From positions 1 to 64,000 of the forward strand of contig NZ_CAADHL010000002.1 of the NCBI RefSeq assembly GCF_900699045.1: DNA of 64,000 nt, read 5' to 3'. The first letter of the stretch is position 1. Each line of letters starts with the position of its first letter. Positions 1-12,102 of the stretch are shown here, in pieces. The stretch comes from Candidatus Williamhamiltonella defendens. Its GTDB lineage: Bacteria; Pseudomonadota; Gammaproteobacteria; Enterobacterales; Enterobacteriaceae. The translations under genes were made by a program, and so were the position numbers. Under the pieces are notes generated by a model that was not told where the DNA came from, ran no database searches, and saw nothing but the letters and a program-made list of their open reading frames with translations.

Positions 1-60
1 ATTATTCACTCTCACGTCAGTGCACACACACATTATCTGATAAATTTTTAAAGAGCTTCT
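1..60 (-). promoter_or_regulatory. rRNA operon leader with boxA antitermination element
   Basis: On the minus strand this reads GCTCTTTAAAAATTTATC (39-56), then an ATAATGTGTG stretch and a GCACT motif. This closely follows the enteric 16S rRNA leader (boxA GCTCTTTAACA, then ATTTATCAGACAATCTGTGTG and GGGCACT). The 16S gene itself would lie beyond position 1, transcribed leftward. What is seen is the leader match only; the presence of the rRNA genes is inferred. The same boxA core also occurs in 16S-23S spacers, but the downstream match and the promoter just upstream favour the 16S leader. Confidence 0.75.
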
Positions 61-83
61 TCCTAATCCTAATATGACCGCGC

Positions 84-111
84 ATTCTACGTACTTATTC
101 TATCCAGTCAA
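84..111 (-). promoter_or_regulatory. rRNA-type promoter (TTGACT, 16-bp spacer, TAGAAT)
   Basis: The minus strand carries a -35 TTGACT (106-111), a 16-base spacer and a -10 TAGAAT (84-89), followed at once by a GCGCG discriminator. A 16-bp spacer and a GC-rich discriminator are the hallmarks of stringently controlled rrn promoters. It lies 28 bases upstream of the boxA element at 39-56. The DNA further upstream is AT-rich, as an UP element would be. A second upstream promoter copy was not convincingly found. Confidence 0.7.
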
Positions 112-1402
112 CTCCTTTAGTCCATTTATTTAATTCCAATCAACATCTATATGTTAATTAAAGTATGCTCCCAAATTATTGTCTTACCGAGAGATCATTG
201 TACGGGGAACGATCATAACCAGCCGAAACGGCTAGCACATATTGATGAGATTGCTCATGAAAGCTCACTGATGTGGCAGAAAAACACCAATACGGCCAGT
301 GATAGCGTAAATTGCCCTTCAGCTTTTGCATGTCTGGAAATTGACTTTGTTCACAAACATTTAAGTACCAGGAATAGGAAATGATGATCGCCTTTGGGAT
401 ATGAAATCAATTCACCTGGTTTGGTATGCTTCAAATCTATATAACCCATTAAAATTTAGAATGCGTTTGCAATAGCTGAGTACCAAACAACACCGCTTAT
501 TGTATAAGCGTTTTTTATATTTATAAAAATATCAATTAGCATTTCTATACATTAAAAAATACATATTAAATAATATTTAAAGCACAGGGATTATTATGAA
601 TGCATCTGATGATCTGGGTAAAAATTAACGATAACTCTATTATATTAGTGACTTAAATTTATTTTTTCTAAATATTTTTAATATGACTATATTTTCGCAA
701 AATAGCTAACTTGAGTAAAATACATGAAAAATTTAACGAAATGATACTTTTTATTTGAAAAAAATTTTAATTACTTAATTTTATTAATAGTTCTATTTTA
801 AAATATTGCTGCTTTTTAGCTTACTCAAATGAAGTTTGGTAAAAGATAGATCGGAAGAACTATGACTTTCAAGAATTTCTTTAATTAATTAATGCTAATA
901 TCTATATATATATTAGTGCAACTATTGAACACAGTAATTATACTATCTGCTTCGATAATAAGATAGATATTACTTTTAATATCATTATTACTATGTCTAT
1001 TTTTCTCACTTGTGATGAAGGTTATAAAACTTCTTTTAGGTAGTTTGTCCTCTCTATTGCAAATCTAATTATTCGACATAGCCAAAAATCATTGCTTATT
1101 TGGCTATCATACCACCAGTTAGCACGTGATATTATTTTGTTTAATCGATCTCGATACCCTGACCCCGGGTGCGGCATTAAAATGCTGATAGATCAAATTT
1201 GATACTGGTAGGAAAATTTATCAAAAATAGGTCAGGCTACACAAGCGGCTTTAATGATAAACATTACTGTAGGCCGGCGTTTTTAAAAAGTAGCTTAAAC
1301 ATATAAGATACCTGACTATTTTGAAGGTGAAGCTCTTAGGAAATATTCTATTGTATAAAGCACTGGATAATAGTAGTAAATTGCATGGATTTATTTTAAC
1401 AT
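112..1402. other. AT-rich intergenic region, no recognisable gene
   Basis: This stretch lies upstream of the rRNA promoter. The only open frame of note (151-384, plus strand) has no recognisable family, no good ribosome binding site and no domain-like pattern, so I do not call it. The rest is stop-rich DNA with long A/T runs. I see nothing functional in it. Confidence 0.5.
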
Positions 1403-1576
1403 ATGACTGTCGATTTTATTACCCGTAATAATTTAGCTAAACGCATTTTGTATCGCACTCTACCAATCGCTCAGGATTATGCTATAGACACTGGATTTTT
1501 TGGCGAAAACACCCGAGAGATAGTTCCTACTGGAGGTCTATTCTCTACTCAATTATTCCATAAATCAAGCGCATAA
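1403..1576 (+). other. short open frame, 57 codons, unidentified
   Basis: An ATG-initiated frame of 57 codons whose composition looks more like a gene than the flanking DNA. It has a mixed hydrophobic/charged sequence without a signal peptide or membrane segment. Similar protein-like but interrupted text continues to about 1840 in other frames. It may be the N-terminal remnant of a decayed gene. I do not recognise the family and it may not be expressed. Confidence 0.25.
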
Positions 1577-1945
1577 CGCTCATTTGCTTGAAGGATAGCT
1601 CAATTCGCTACTTGAGTCGATGAATTTTTTAAACCGATGCAATGTATTGCAAAACTGATTATAAAAAAATTTTGGGCTACTGTTTTGCAAGATTCTGTTG
1701 TTGAACCAGTACTGACGACCTTGAGAGATTGTTAAGAAAAACGATTTTTTATTCACGCTGTGTTAAAATACATGCAAAGGTTATCGGCACCTACCTATAT
1801 CGAGAAAAACGAGTATCATCGTTGTGAAATAAGACCTTTTTAAAATTTTATTTATTTTAACAATTTTAATATTAACAATTTAAATAATTTATTTTGTCAA
1901 TATTGACATATTTACTTTAATATTTTTATTAACGAGTCAAATCTT

Positions 1946-3480
1946 ATGACAAAAGATATATCGAAAACATTTAAGATGAATTTTACTAGAATTTTTCCAT
2001 TAGATTTGAGTCGTGAATCTTCTAAATCTAGATTATTATGTGATTTGAGTGGTAGTTTCAATAGAACAATAACATGGGATCCACAACAGAATGTTTCTCA
2101 AAAAACATAGCATATTATTTCTCTATCTGACGTATATTTTAGAGCATCTATTAAATCATACAAAAACATTTTCAGAAGACTCTTGATCAAGAGTTATTGA
2201 CTGATTCAAAATTACAAAATAATTTTTAAAAACCTTAGCTTGAAAAGATCAGCAACAAGAACATTGAAAATATCTGATGTTTTTTGAACTCATTAAATTC
2301 TCTGTCAACGATCTCGAGAGAAACAGCTTTTGCTGGCACGAGTTGCAGCCTTTTAGGCCTTATTTTTGGAAAAATTACCAACTCAGTAGCAACTGTGAAT
2401 GATCGTTCAATGATTAATTATTTAAGCGATTTAACAAAAACTAACACGAATAACACGGATAAGTTTTGTAAAAACCCTGCTCAAAGATACCAATCTTTAC
2501 TCAAAATCCATAAATGTAGATTGATAGCAGGTATATTGACATCAGTTATAGGTATCCAGATTGTTATTGTGATAATAGCCGGCTTTGTTTGCTCTATATC
2601 TGTTCTAATTTCTTTGGGTATATTAGTAGAAGACTATGTTTATTTAACAATGAGAGTAGGCTCACTCCAACAAAAACTAACGCGGCTATTTGAAGGATCT
2701 AAATCTACAATAAAGTTATTTTTTCATATAGGAACGAAATACTTCAGAAGATTCTAGAATACAATAAGCTCGATAACAATAGTGTTTTTTAAAGAATATT
2801 TAAGAAAAGTTTGAGAACGAAATCAATAAAGAAATAAAAAGCGATTATGAACACTTTCAGGACTCAAAGTTATACTCAATTTTATATAAAATCATAAAAA
2901 TAAAAACACGATCAAATATGGTACTGCAATATTAGACAATTCAGTACCCTACTTTTAAGTATAACATTCAAGTAGTAAAAACACTGTTTTAGGCAAGCTA
3001 GAAAAAATGGGAAATAATAAAACAAAAATAATTCTAAAAAACTTTTTTTACAAAACATAAGACTTCTTTAACAAAAGAACAGATAGTAAATATGAAAATA
3101 ATCGAATAAGATGGTATAGACTGAAGTTCTATTTTACGTGGTAAAACTGTAGACGTTATTAAACAAAATCTCAATCAAGAATTACGGTTGTTTGATAAGA
3201 AATATTATTTAATACCAGAAGATGGTAAAAATAAGCCGTGAAATATTCATAGAACGAAATAAAAATGATGCCAAAATTTGAGCTTCATAACCTTTATCTT
3301 TTAAAACCTCAGTTTTTAAAGATTACAAATACTATCTGCTATCAACATCGAGAATTCTGAAAATGTTTAGATAAAATCGATCCACCCGGCAAGTGAAAGG
3401 GGGTTGTTAGGTTACTCAGTGTGATAAAGAGAAGATGTAGATCTGTATGTTTTTATCGATGACATAACTTTTAGTGACAA
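1946..3480 (+). pseudogene. multi-frame remnant of a large unidentified gene
   Basis: Protein-like text runs along the plus strand and jumps between frames: 54 codons from 1946 to a TAG at 2108; a 157-codon stretch at 2284-2757 (TTG or internal ATG start); lysine-rich text after 2757 in another frame; and acidic text rich in F, D and S near 3425-3540. The 2284-2757 part contains a strongly hydrophobic segment of about 35 residues (around residues 78-112) followed by a basic, heptad-like tail. This could be a membrane-inserted or secreted host-interaction protein. I do not recognise any family; calling it one gene rather than two is inference. Confidence 0.4.
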
Positions 3481-3518
3481 TACTTTTAGATTACATCAGA
3501 GCTCTATTGATATGATGA

Positions 3519-4023
3519 CCAGTTTCGTACTGGACTAGTATCAATATGAATAAAATAACTTTTATGATAAAAACCTACTCCCCCTACATTCATTCTTAAT
3601 GCCGCTTTATAAATTTTGTTCGGTGGTATGCCTTCAATATAAAAATCTACAGCACGACCTAAAGTATGAAATCTGTTTATAGCTACAGCAGAGCTGCTCT
3701 TTCTTAATAAATTATTGGTTTTTTGTTCGATAATCTGAAATAAGCTGTATCGGTTTACTTGGTATCCAATATATTTTATAAAAGATATAGTTGATTAAAT
3801 AATTGAGTGTCAATAGATAATAATTTATTGACTCTAAAATCTCGAAATATATAATTTAAAAGAGACAGCCATTTTTTATTATATTTGATTCTATCAGAAA
3901 ACTCTATTTTAATAAATTCTCCTGTATGAGTATGATTCATTTGCAGTATTCTCAGCTTCGGACGGGATGCCGTTAACACCAAATGAGATAACAGGACCGA
4001 TCCCTAAAAAGCGTCTCCTAAAA
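3519..4023 (-). pseudogene. ycbK: YcbK-family (DUF882, M15-like peptidase) pseudogene
   Basis: The minus strand still encodes, in order and in different frames, a twin-arginine signal start (RRRFLG, about 4000-4020), the N-terminal block with RPKLRILQMNHTHTGE (3776-3982) and the C-terminal block with HTLGRAVDFYIEG, GGVGFY and FIHIDTSPVRNW (down to about 3519). These match E. coli YcbK, a Tat-exported periplasmic protein of the zinc D,D-/L,D-peptidase fold whose HTxGxAxD and HID motifs bind metal. At least two frameshifts (near 3976 and after about 3776) break it. The product is therefore lost, although both metal motifs are still readable. Confidence 0.8.
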
Positions 4024-4119
4024 TAAACTACTTCCGTTGATGTATATCTATTTTATCTATAGTTATCTCTGTGAATAATATCAATATTAAATAACCTTAA
4101 CGACCTATAAAAATGGAAT

Positions 4120-4863
4120 TCATATCTTTGTCATATTGCGTTGACGTACTGCTTCAAACAGACAAACACCAGTAGCAACCGATACGTTTAAAGAAGAGAC
4201 CATGCCTAGCATGGGAATTCGTATTAAATGATCACAATGCTCTCGAGTTAAACGACGTATCCCTTTTTCTTCGGATCCCATTACTAAAGCCATAGAGCCT
4301 GTCATCTTCGCTTCATACACCGTTTTTTTTGCTTCGCCTGTTGTACCGATAATCAAAAGATAATATTCCTTCAATATTCTAAGAGTACGAGCCAGATTGG
4401 TAACCCTAAACACGGGAATATTTTCAGCAGCGCCACTAGCCGCTTTTCTTACAGTGGCGTTTAAAGGAGCACTCCGATCACGTGGCAATATGACGATTTG
4501 TACTCCGCTGGCTTCAGCAGTACGTAAACAGGCCCCTAAATTATGAGGATCAGTGATGCCGTCTAATACCAAAACAAAAGGGATATCCAAGCTATTTAGT
4601 AAGGCTGGTAACTCATTTTCTTGATATTGATGCGCAGAACACACTTCCGCCATGATGCCTTGGTGGACGCCGCCGCCAGTTTGAGCGTCTAAGTATTGGC
4701 GCGAAGTGAAAAGAATACTCAGACCAGCCGATTTGAGCTCTTTTACCAGAGATTGAAGACGATAACTGTCATTATTTTGTAAAACAAAAATTCCCAAAAA
4801 ACGCTCTGGGTGATGCTCTAAAAATGCTTTAATACTGTGAAAACCATAAATAATATTACTCAT
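4120..4863 (-). CDS. rlmB: 23S rRNA (guanosine-2'-O-)-methyltransferase RlmB
   Basis: SpoU-class (SPOUT fold) enzyme that 2'-O-methylates G2251 in the peptidyl-transferase P loop of 23S rRNA, using S-adenosylmethionine. The 247-residue length matches E. coli RlmB (243). An N-terminal substrate-binding domain (about 1-80) begins [14 protein letters not shown]. The catalytic domain has the three knot motifs: [14 protein letters not shown] (with the catalytic Asn-Arg region), [11 protein letters not shown], and [19 protein letters not shown] chose the ATG at 4863 because homology begins there; the frame is open 14 codons further up, but that stretch is rnr sequence in another frame. The start overlaps the last 8 bases of rnr, so the two are translationally linked as in enteric rnr-rlmB. 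Nothing looks damaged. Confidence 0.95.
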   Translation of the reverse strand: MSNIIYGFHSIKAFLEHHPERFLGIFVLQNNDSYRLQSLVKELKSAGLSILFTSRQYLDAQTGGGVHQGIMAEVCSAHQYQENELPALLNSLDIPFVLVLDGITDPHNLGACLRTAEASGVQIVILPRDRSAPLNATVRKAASGAAENIPVFRVTNLARTLRILKEYYLLIIGTTGEAKKTVYEAKMTGSMALVMGSEEKGIRRLTREHCDHLIRIPMLGMVSSLNVSVATGVCLFEAVRQRNMTKI

Positions 4864-7204
4864 CATCTTTCTTAATAGTGGTTTTTTTTGGATTGGTGCT
4901 CGCACGCTTTTTTTTAGGGGGCGTTTTCGTACTTTTCATTTTGGTTTTTTTTGCGTTGTCTCGGTCAGTTTTCCCTTGGAGTGGAGGTTTCCTGTCACTG
5001 GAAACTAAAGAAAAATCAATTTTACGTTGATCCATATTCACCGCCTCTACCCTAACTTTTACTGTATCCCCTAAACGATAAAGGATCCCTGAAGATTCCC
5101 CTATCATACGTTGCCCAATACTGTCATAACGATAATAGTCGTTATCCAGACTAGAAACGTGCACCAAACCATCAATTAAAAAATCATCGAGACGAACAAA
5201 AAATCCAAAACCAGTCACGGTGGTGATGATTCCTATAAAGACATTCCCAACCTGATCATGCATAAAATCGCATTTTAACCAATCAGCCACATTTCTAGTC
5301 GCTTCATCAGCACGACGTTCTGCCATGGAAGCATGTTGGCCTAGTTCAAGCATTTCTTCATAGGTGCTGTGCCAACCTCCAGTCGGTGTTGAGCGTGCTT
5401 TGAGAGGATCTTTTTGCTTCGTATTTTTTTCAATCGATGTCTTACAAAGGAGATATTTAATTGCTCTATGCGTCACTAGATCAGGATAACGACGAATAGG
5501 GGAAGTAAAATGCCCATAAGAGCTTAATGCCAAACCAAAGTGCCCTCTGTTCTCGGGATCGTAAACCGCCTGCTTCATAGATCTCAGTAGCATAGTTTGC
5601 AACATTTGTTGATCTGGGCGATCTGCTATTTTACGCATCAGTTCTGCATAATCTTTTGGTTGTGGTTTAAGATCGCGTCCTAATGCCAAACTTAGTTCAC
5701 CCAAAACGCTGCGTAATCCTGTCATAGCATCGTCCGAAGGACGATCGTGGACGCGAAAAAGTACTGGCTCTTTCTGTTTTTCAATAAAACGGGCAGCGGC
5801 AATATTAGCTAGAATCATACATTCTTCGATCAATTTATGTGCGTCATTTCGTAATACAGGCTCAATGCGTTCTATCCGCATTTGCTCATTAAAAATAAAT
5901 TTGGCTTCTTCTGTTTCAAAGGTAATCCCTCCGCGTTGTTCTCTTGCACGATCAAGCATTTGATACATCGCATAAAGCTCTTCAAGATGAGGGATAAAAG
6001 CTTGATATTGATCACGTAAGCTTTGTTCACCATCAAGGATGCGCCATACTTTTGTGTAAGTTAAACGTACGTGTGATTTTATAGTGGCTTCATAAAATCG
6101 ATAAGATGAGAGTTTACCTTGCGCAGAAAGCGTCATTTCACAGACCATGGATAAACGTTCCACTGATGGATTGAGTGAACAGAGTTTATTTGATAAAATT
6201 TCAGGTAGCATCGGAATGACTTTAGAAGGGAAATAGACTGAATTACTGCGATTTTTTGCTTCATCGTCCAGTGCGGTATTAGGGCGAACGTAATAGCTCA
6301 CATCTGCAATCGCCACCCATAAACGCCAACCCCCTCCTCGTTTTTTTTCACAATACACCGCATCGTCAAAATCACGGGCATCTTCACCATCAATGGTCAT
6401 TAAAGGTAATGCTCGCAAATCAACTCGTCCTTGTTTAGCCTCCTCGGGAACCTCTTCCTTTAATTGGTTTATTTCTTTTTTTATTTCATCTGACCAGAGA
6501 TAAGGAATTTCATGGGTACGTAGTGCCATCTCAACAGCAATGCCTGTACCCATATTCTCCCCTAATATTTCAATAATTTTACCTACAGCTTTACTGTAAT
6601 ATGTCGCGCGCTGAGTGAATTCTACCACTACCAGAAATCCTATACGGGCGCGTTGAGCATGTTCCGATGGAATCAAAATATCAAAGCTCAACCGGGCGTC
6701 ATCAGGCACAACAAAACCGACACCGGCGTCGACAAAATAACGACCGACAATCTGGCTTTTTTTGGGTACCAAGACTCGCACAATCCGTGCTTCCCTTCGC
6801 CCTTTACGATCAAAGCTCACGGGTTGCACCAGAACGATATCACCATGAATAGCTTTTTTCATCTGTTCTGCAGAAAGATATAAATCGTCTTTACTCCCTT
6901 CAACACGTAAAAAACCAAAACCATCACGGTGGCCTATCACCGTGCCTTTTAATAAATCTAAGCGTTCTGGCAATGCGTAACATTGACGGCGAGTAAAAAC
7001 CAATTGTCCATCACGCTCCATAGCTTTTAAACGACGCCTCAGGGCTTCCAAAGACGCCTCACCTGATAAATGCAGATCATTAGCCAACTCAATACGGCTA
7101 ACAGGCGTTTCACGTTGAGCAAGGTGCGCTAAAATAAATTCTCGACTAGGAATGGGAGATTCGTATTTCTTTGCTTCACGTTCAAAGAAAGGATCTTGCG
7201 ACAT
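4856..7204 (-). CDS. rnr: exoribonuclease R
   Basis: Processive 3'-5' hydrolytic exoribonuclease of the RNB (RNase II) family. It degrades structured RNA, works in rRNA quality control and in freeing stalled ribosomes with tmRNA, and acts in the cytoplasm. It has 782 residues (E. coli about 813). The order is an N-terminal winged-helix region (about 20-80), cold-shock/OB domains, the RNB core with the magnesium-binding cluster [12 protein letters not shown] (about residues 270-285), a C-terminal S1 domain (about 640-725) and a Lys-rich tail. The tail is basic but shorter than usual. The start is the ATG at 7204 ([20 protein letters not shown], as in E. coli), with AGGAG upstream; the TTG one codon before is ignored. 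It is followed by overlapping rlmB. The regulator nsrR, which normally precedes rnr, is absent. Confidence 0.95.
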   Translation of the reverse strand: MSQDPFFEREAKKYESPIPSREFILAHLAQRETPVSRIELANDLHLSGEASLEALRRRLKAMERDGQLVFTRRQCYALPERLDLLKGTVIGHRDGFGFLRVEGSKDDLYLSAEQMKKAIHGDIVLVQPVSFDRKGRREARIVRVLVPKKSQIVGRYFVDAGVGFVVPDDARLSFDILIPSEHAQRARIGFLVVVEFTQRATYYSKAVGKIIEILGENMGTGIAVEMALRTHEIPYLWSDEIKKEINQLKEEVPEEAKQGRVDLRALPLMTIDGEDARDFDDAVYCEKKRGGGWRLWVAIADVSYYVRPNTALDDEAKNRSNSVYFPSKVIPMLPEILSNKLCSLNPSVERLSMVCEMTLSAQGKLSSYRFYEATIKSHVRLTYTKVWRILDGEQSLRDQYQAFIPHLEELYAMYQMLDRAREQRGGITFETEEAKFIFNEQMRIERIEPVLRNDAHKLIEECMILANIAAARFIEKQKEPVLFRVHDRPSDDAMTGLRSVLGELSLALGRDLKPQPKDYAELMRKIADRPDQQMLQTMLLRSMKQAVYDPENRGHFGLALSSYGHFTSPIRRYPDLVTHRAIKYLLCKTSIEKNTKQKDPLKARSTPTGGWHSTYEEMLELGQHASMAERRADEATRNVADWLKCDFMHDQVGNVFIGIITTVTGFGFFVRLDDFLIDGLVHVSSLDNDYYRYDSIGQRMIGESSGILYRLGDTVKVRVEAVNMDQRKIDFSLVSSDRKPPLQGKTDRDNAKKTKMKSTKTPPKKKRASTNPKKTTIKKDDE

Positions 7205-7270
7205 CAAAATTTCTCCTTCGTTGTCTATTGTCAGTACAATGCCAAAAACGCATTTTGTAAAAATTTTAGT

Positions 7271-8602
<1,332 letters not shown>

Positions 8603-8845
8603 CTAATTGCTTAAAAAAAGATTCTAACATTTGATTTTTATGCTGACAGCACTTTATTTGTTTTTTTAAAAAAATTGAAAATCCAATAGATTTAATGATG
8701 GCCGGCTTGATGAAATCTTTTATAAAACCGTATTGAGGGAAGTCAATTCAAATGAGCTTATAATGATAAGCGCGTTGCATCTGCACTATTAAACATCTAC
8801 TATTTATCGTATTTCCAGTTATATTTTAATGAAAACGATGACATC

Positions 8846-9469
8846 ATGAAAAAACGACATTGCATCTATCTTGTGATATTGAGTTTATCTCTCTCTTTAA
8901 GTGCACAAGCAGCAGAAGAAGAACGTTATATTTCAGATAACCTAACGACCTATGTTTATAGCGGTCCTGGGGATGAGTATCGTATCCTAGGCGTATTAAA
9001 AGTAGATGAACCCGTCACTTTATTGGACGCCCAGACTACCAATCAGTATGCTCAAATTCGCGATAAAAAAGGACGTGTTTTTTGGATCCCTGCGAAGCAT
9101 CTCAGCACAGTACCAAGCCAACTTTCACGTTTACCCAACTTAGAGCAGATAATTAAAAATTTAACGGATCAATTAAATGACACTCACCATCGTTTGAAAG
9201 AGCGTAGCCAAGAAATACAAGCAAAAATTGCGTTCAGTGAAAAATTGATTGAGGGGTTAAAAAATGAAAATACAGGATTAAAAGAGCAGCTTACTATCCG
9301 CAATCAACAGATCAACGAAGTTCAAAATAAAACAAACGCCGATAAAAACAACATCATGATGAAATGGTTTACTTACGGAGGAATGGTGGCTGGCACAAGC
9401 TTTATTTTTGGTTTGCTGCTTCCTTTTTTGATTCCTCGTCGTAAAAAAAATCACCGTTGGATAGATTAG
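8846..9469 (+). CDS. ygiM: SH3-domain membrane protein of the YgiM family
   Basis: A 207-residue protein with the order typical of E. coli YgiM (206): a signal peptide (MKKRHCIY... ending SAQA, about 1-22), a bacterial SH3 domain (about 26-90, with YVYSGPGDEYRILG and GRVFWIPAKHL), a coiled coil (about 95-165, rich in E, K, Q and L) and a C-terminal membrane helix (about 172-195) ending in a basic RRKKN stretch. It is presumably anchored in the inner membrane with the SH3 domain in the periplasm. The molecular role of the family is poorly defined. In E. coli ygiM is followed by cca; here no cca follows, only decayed DNA. The upstream 200 bases, divergent from purA, should hold its promoter. 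Confidence 0.88.
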   Translation: MKKRHCIYLVILSLSLSLSAQAAEEERYISDNLTTYVYSGPGDEYRILGVLKVDEPVTLLDAQTTNQYAQIRDKKGRVFWIPAKHLSTVPSQLSRLPNLEQIIKNLTDQLNDTHHRLKERSQEIQAKIAFSEKLIEGLKNENTGLKEQLTIRNQQINEVQNKTNADKNNIMMKWFTYGGMVAGTSFIFGLLLPFLIPRRKKNHRWID

Positions 9470-10131
9470 GTCATGTATTTGATATTTGATCGGAAAATCT
9501 AGGTTTTAGATAAAAACTTAATATAAGTTAGGTGATCATTTTTTGATAAGAAATGGAGTAAGTAGCTTATGTAAAGATAATTATGAAGTTCGATTATTTT
9601 ATAAATCCCCCCCCTCTTTAATGGCATACTTCCTTTTTTTTATCTTTTATCATCCTCAAAAACAGAGATTATTTTAAATATTTACTTTGTTAACAGTACC
9701 ATATCATTAAATAGACATGACATCTTTCACAGTGAAGGGGAAGAAATCGACCTCAATGATTGAGGAAAGAGGTGAGTTACTGTGTAAAAGTGTAGTGTGG
9801 GATGATAAAATGGTACATGAGCCTATTTCTGAATGTATTACTCTAGGGAATAAACGTAAAACATTCAACCATAACTGGTTGGATACTGCCAATACGTTAT
9901 TTAAAATCTCCTTTTAATCATCCTCACTTTACTCAAAATTAATTAATTAATTTAAATGAATCTTTCATGCACCTCGTTTATTTAAAGCGCTTTTTTCTGT
10001 GTCTGTAAAAATAAATGAGGTATTTTCTTCTTATAAATGCATGTATATTCTGTTTTTGTGCCATTTGAGGTATTTTTGGACGCTTTCCTTGGAAAGCAAA
10101 TGAACTTTATTTTTTTAATATCTCTTAGAAT
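9470..10131. other. gap after ygiM with no recognised gene
   Basis: The place where cca would follow ygiM in enterics. It contains a C-rich patch (CCCCCCCC at about 9608-9615) and a plus-strand open frame of 66 codons (9717-9917) that I cannot assign and that lacks a clear start context. I see no cca motifs in any frame. The region is probably decayed. Confidence 0.4.
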
Positions 10132-11262
10132 ATGGTTATTCACAACGCATGGCTTGTATCGCATGTGGGTGATTTTCCGTTTATAGAAAAACCTCCATGC
10201 ATGGCTTGGATAGGTGCCTTTTTTATAAAAATTCTGCTATTTTTACCTGCTCATGAATCATCGCGATTCGTGGTAGTACTCTATATTTGCATTATAGTAT
10301 GGGGGTTTTTTATCAACATCTCGTTGTTTGCATGAAGAGAGTAGTTGCAAAAATATTTCCAAATTTGACCAAAATACACATGCCAGTCGAACTGAAAAAT
10401 GAATACTCTGTGTTTATTAGTTAGCACATTAGGTTTTGTTGAAAACATTCATAAATGCACAGCAGATCTTGGTCAATTGGTTGTGGCAATGATGGATTTG
10501 AGTACACTGATTCTTGTTGCATCGCCTACTTCAGAAAAACGTCCAAGCTACTATAATAGTTTATTTGGCTCTGGTATTGGCGTTTCATTTGCATCAAAAT
10601 GATGATTTATTCTTTATATTTTTATTTAAATTTTTGTATTTTTCGAGTTATTTTTCTGATTTTCGGTAAATTCTTTCGTTGAATTTTCCTTTTTTACTAC
10701 TTTAACCGTCTCTCCTTTCCTGCTCATTTTGCGTGGGTTAATTTATCAAACTCACCCAAATGTATTTAATGCATAGTTTTGGGCCAATAACATCGGGTGT
10801 TTTCAGGATTAGAACGGTTAGATGGCAATGATGTGACTTATTTTAATAAATTCGTCTCTATATTGTTTAAAGGAGCCCTGGCCTCTCTTTTTTCATTATC
10901 AGGGTAAGCACTTTTATTATTTCGCTTATTATGTTCTTGGTCTTATAAAATTCAAACAACTCAAGAAAAAATTTTATATATCCGGCAATAAAAACACGAG
11001 GCTACTATGTCGATATTTTTTGATCACCGGTTTATGCACTCTGTGGGTCTCATCCTCTATGCGTTATCTTTATTTGCTCCTAATCTTACCTACGATTATT
11101 TTAGTCGCACTGCCTTTTTTACATTTGATGAAATCAATAAATTTAAAATGGCAAAAAGGATTAAATATTTTCTTTTTTTATAACGTTATTAATCATATTG
11201 ATGACTCGGATCAATTTTGGTTACAATGGTCAATCCACGTTACTAGGTCTAATATGGCATAA
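10132..11262 (+). pseudogene. ArnT-like (GT83) membrane glycosyltransferase remnant
   Basis: Three separated stretches in different frames keep the feel of a GT83/dolichyl-phosphate-mannose mannosyltransferase-type protein. At 10132-10335 there is AWLVSHVGDFPFIEKPPCMAW, the conserved 'EKPP' periplasmic loop, followed by a membrane helix. At 10399-10602 HKCTADLGQLVV recalls the HxxxxD helix, with VGVSFASK-like text at the end. At 11020-11262 there is SMRYLYLLLILPTIILVALPFL, the typical 'SRYLLPL' region. Such enzymes move lipid-linked sugars onto lipid A or other acceptors in the inner membrane. Stops and frameshifts between the blocks show loss of function. Further decayed text runs to about 12060. 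Whether this was arnT itself or a paralogue cannot be told. Confidence 0.65.
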
Positions 11263-12102
11263 TGTGCGCGATGTTTATCCTCTTTTTTTCGTGTTACATA
11301 CAAAATGTATGCTGGTGTCGCTAGTATGCTTTTTAAGCACACTGCTAGTGCCGTGTCGTTCGGTAAACAGATAAAAAACTTGTTCCTATAATTGTAACCT
11401 TGCCATACTGTGGTCTACGACGGCTTTATTCGTGATACCTCGGATTGATGCATCTCAAAGCTACGAATAGAATTTTGTATCTATGAATTCCGTCATGGCT
11501 AATCATAACGGATGCATGATAACAGGGAAATTAAATGAATCAGCACTTGGGATGCTTTAGTACGTAATAAGAAAAGCCGGTATTCAATGACATTTTTTGA
11601 AAAAAGTATTCAAATATCACTGAAAATTCTATATTAGACCTTTTTAAAAATCGCAGCGAAAGCTGTAAATTGGACTTACCTGAATCCATAACGCGGCCAC
11701 TGGGAGGTGTACTAAGGTAGATCGAGACGGCAAGCATACTCGTTTATTAGGACAGGTAAAGGAGAACTTACAACCCTCCGCCGATTTTTTAACATCGGTC
11801 CTGTTACTGTGTTGCGCATTTCTTCTGGCTCTAGATGAAATTAAATTGCCACAAAAAATATTTCGTCCATCTGGACACTATTTGGAGTGGGGATCGCATG
11901 ACTGATGAAAAAGGATTTACCTTGTACCATAAAGGCCTCTGAAAACCCTAATGTAATGGCCTCTTCTTACTGTTCCTCTAGTTGCTTTACGTCGAGGTGG
12001 CCGTATTAGAACTGCTTTTATCGAGATTTAAAACTTTGGATTTACCCTGTGGGTAAAAGGAATTTCGAAAAAGACAGGATAAAAACAATCCCCTTTTGTC
12101 AT

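Noticed and set aside
151-384. A 77-codon plus-strand open frame near the rRNA promoter.
   Set aside because: No family likeness, no SD, no domain pattern; probably chance.
9717-9917. A 66-codon plus-strand open frame after ygiM.
   Set aside because: Unrecognised, no convincing start signal, and set in decayed DNA; not enough to call a gene.
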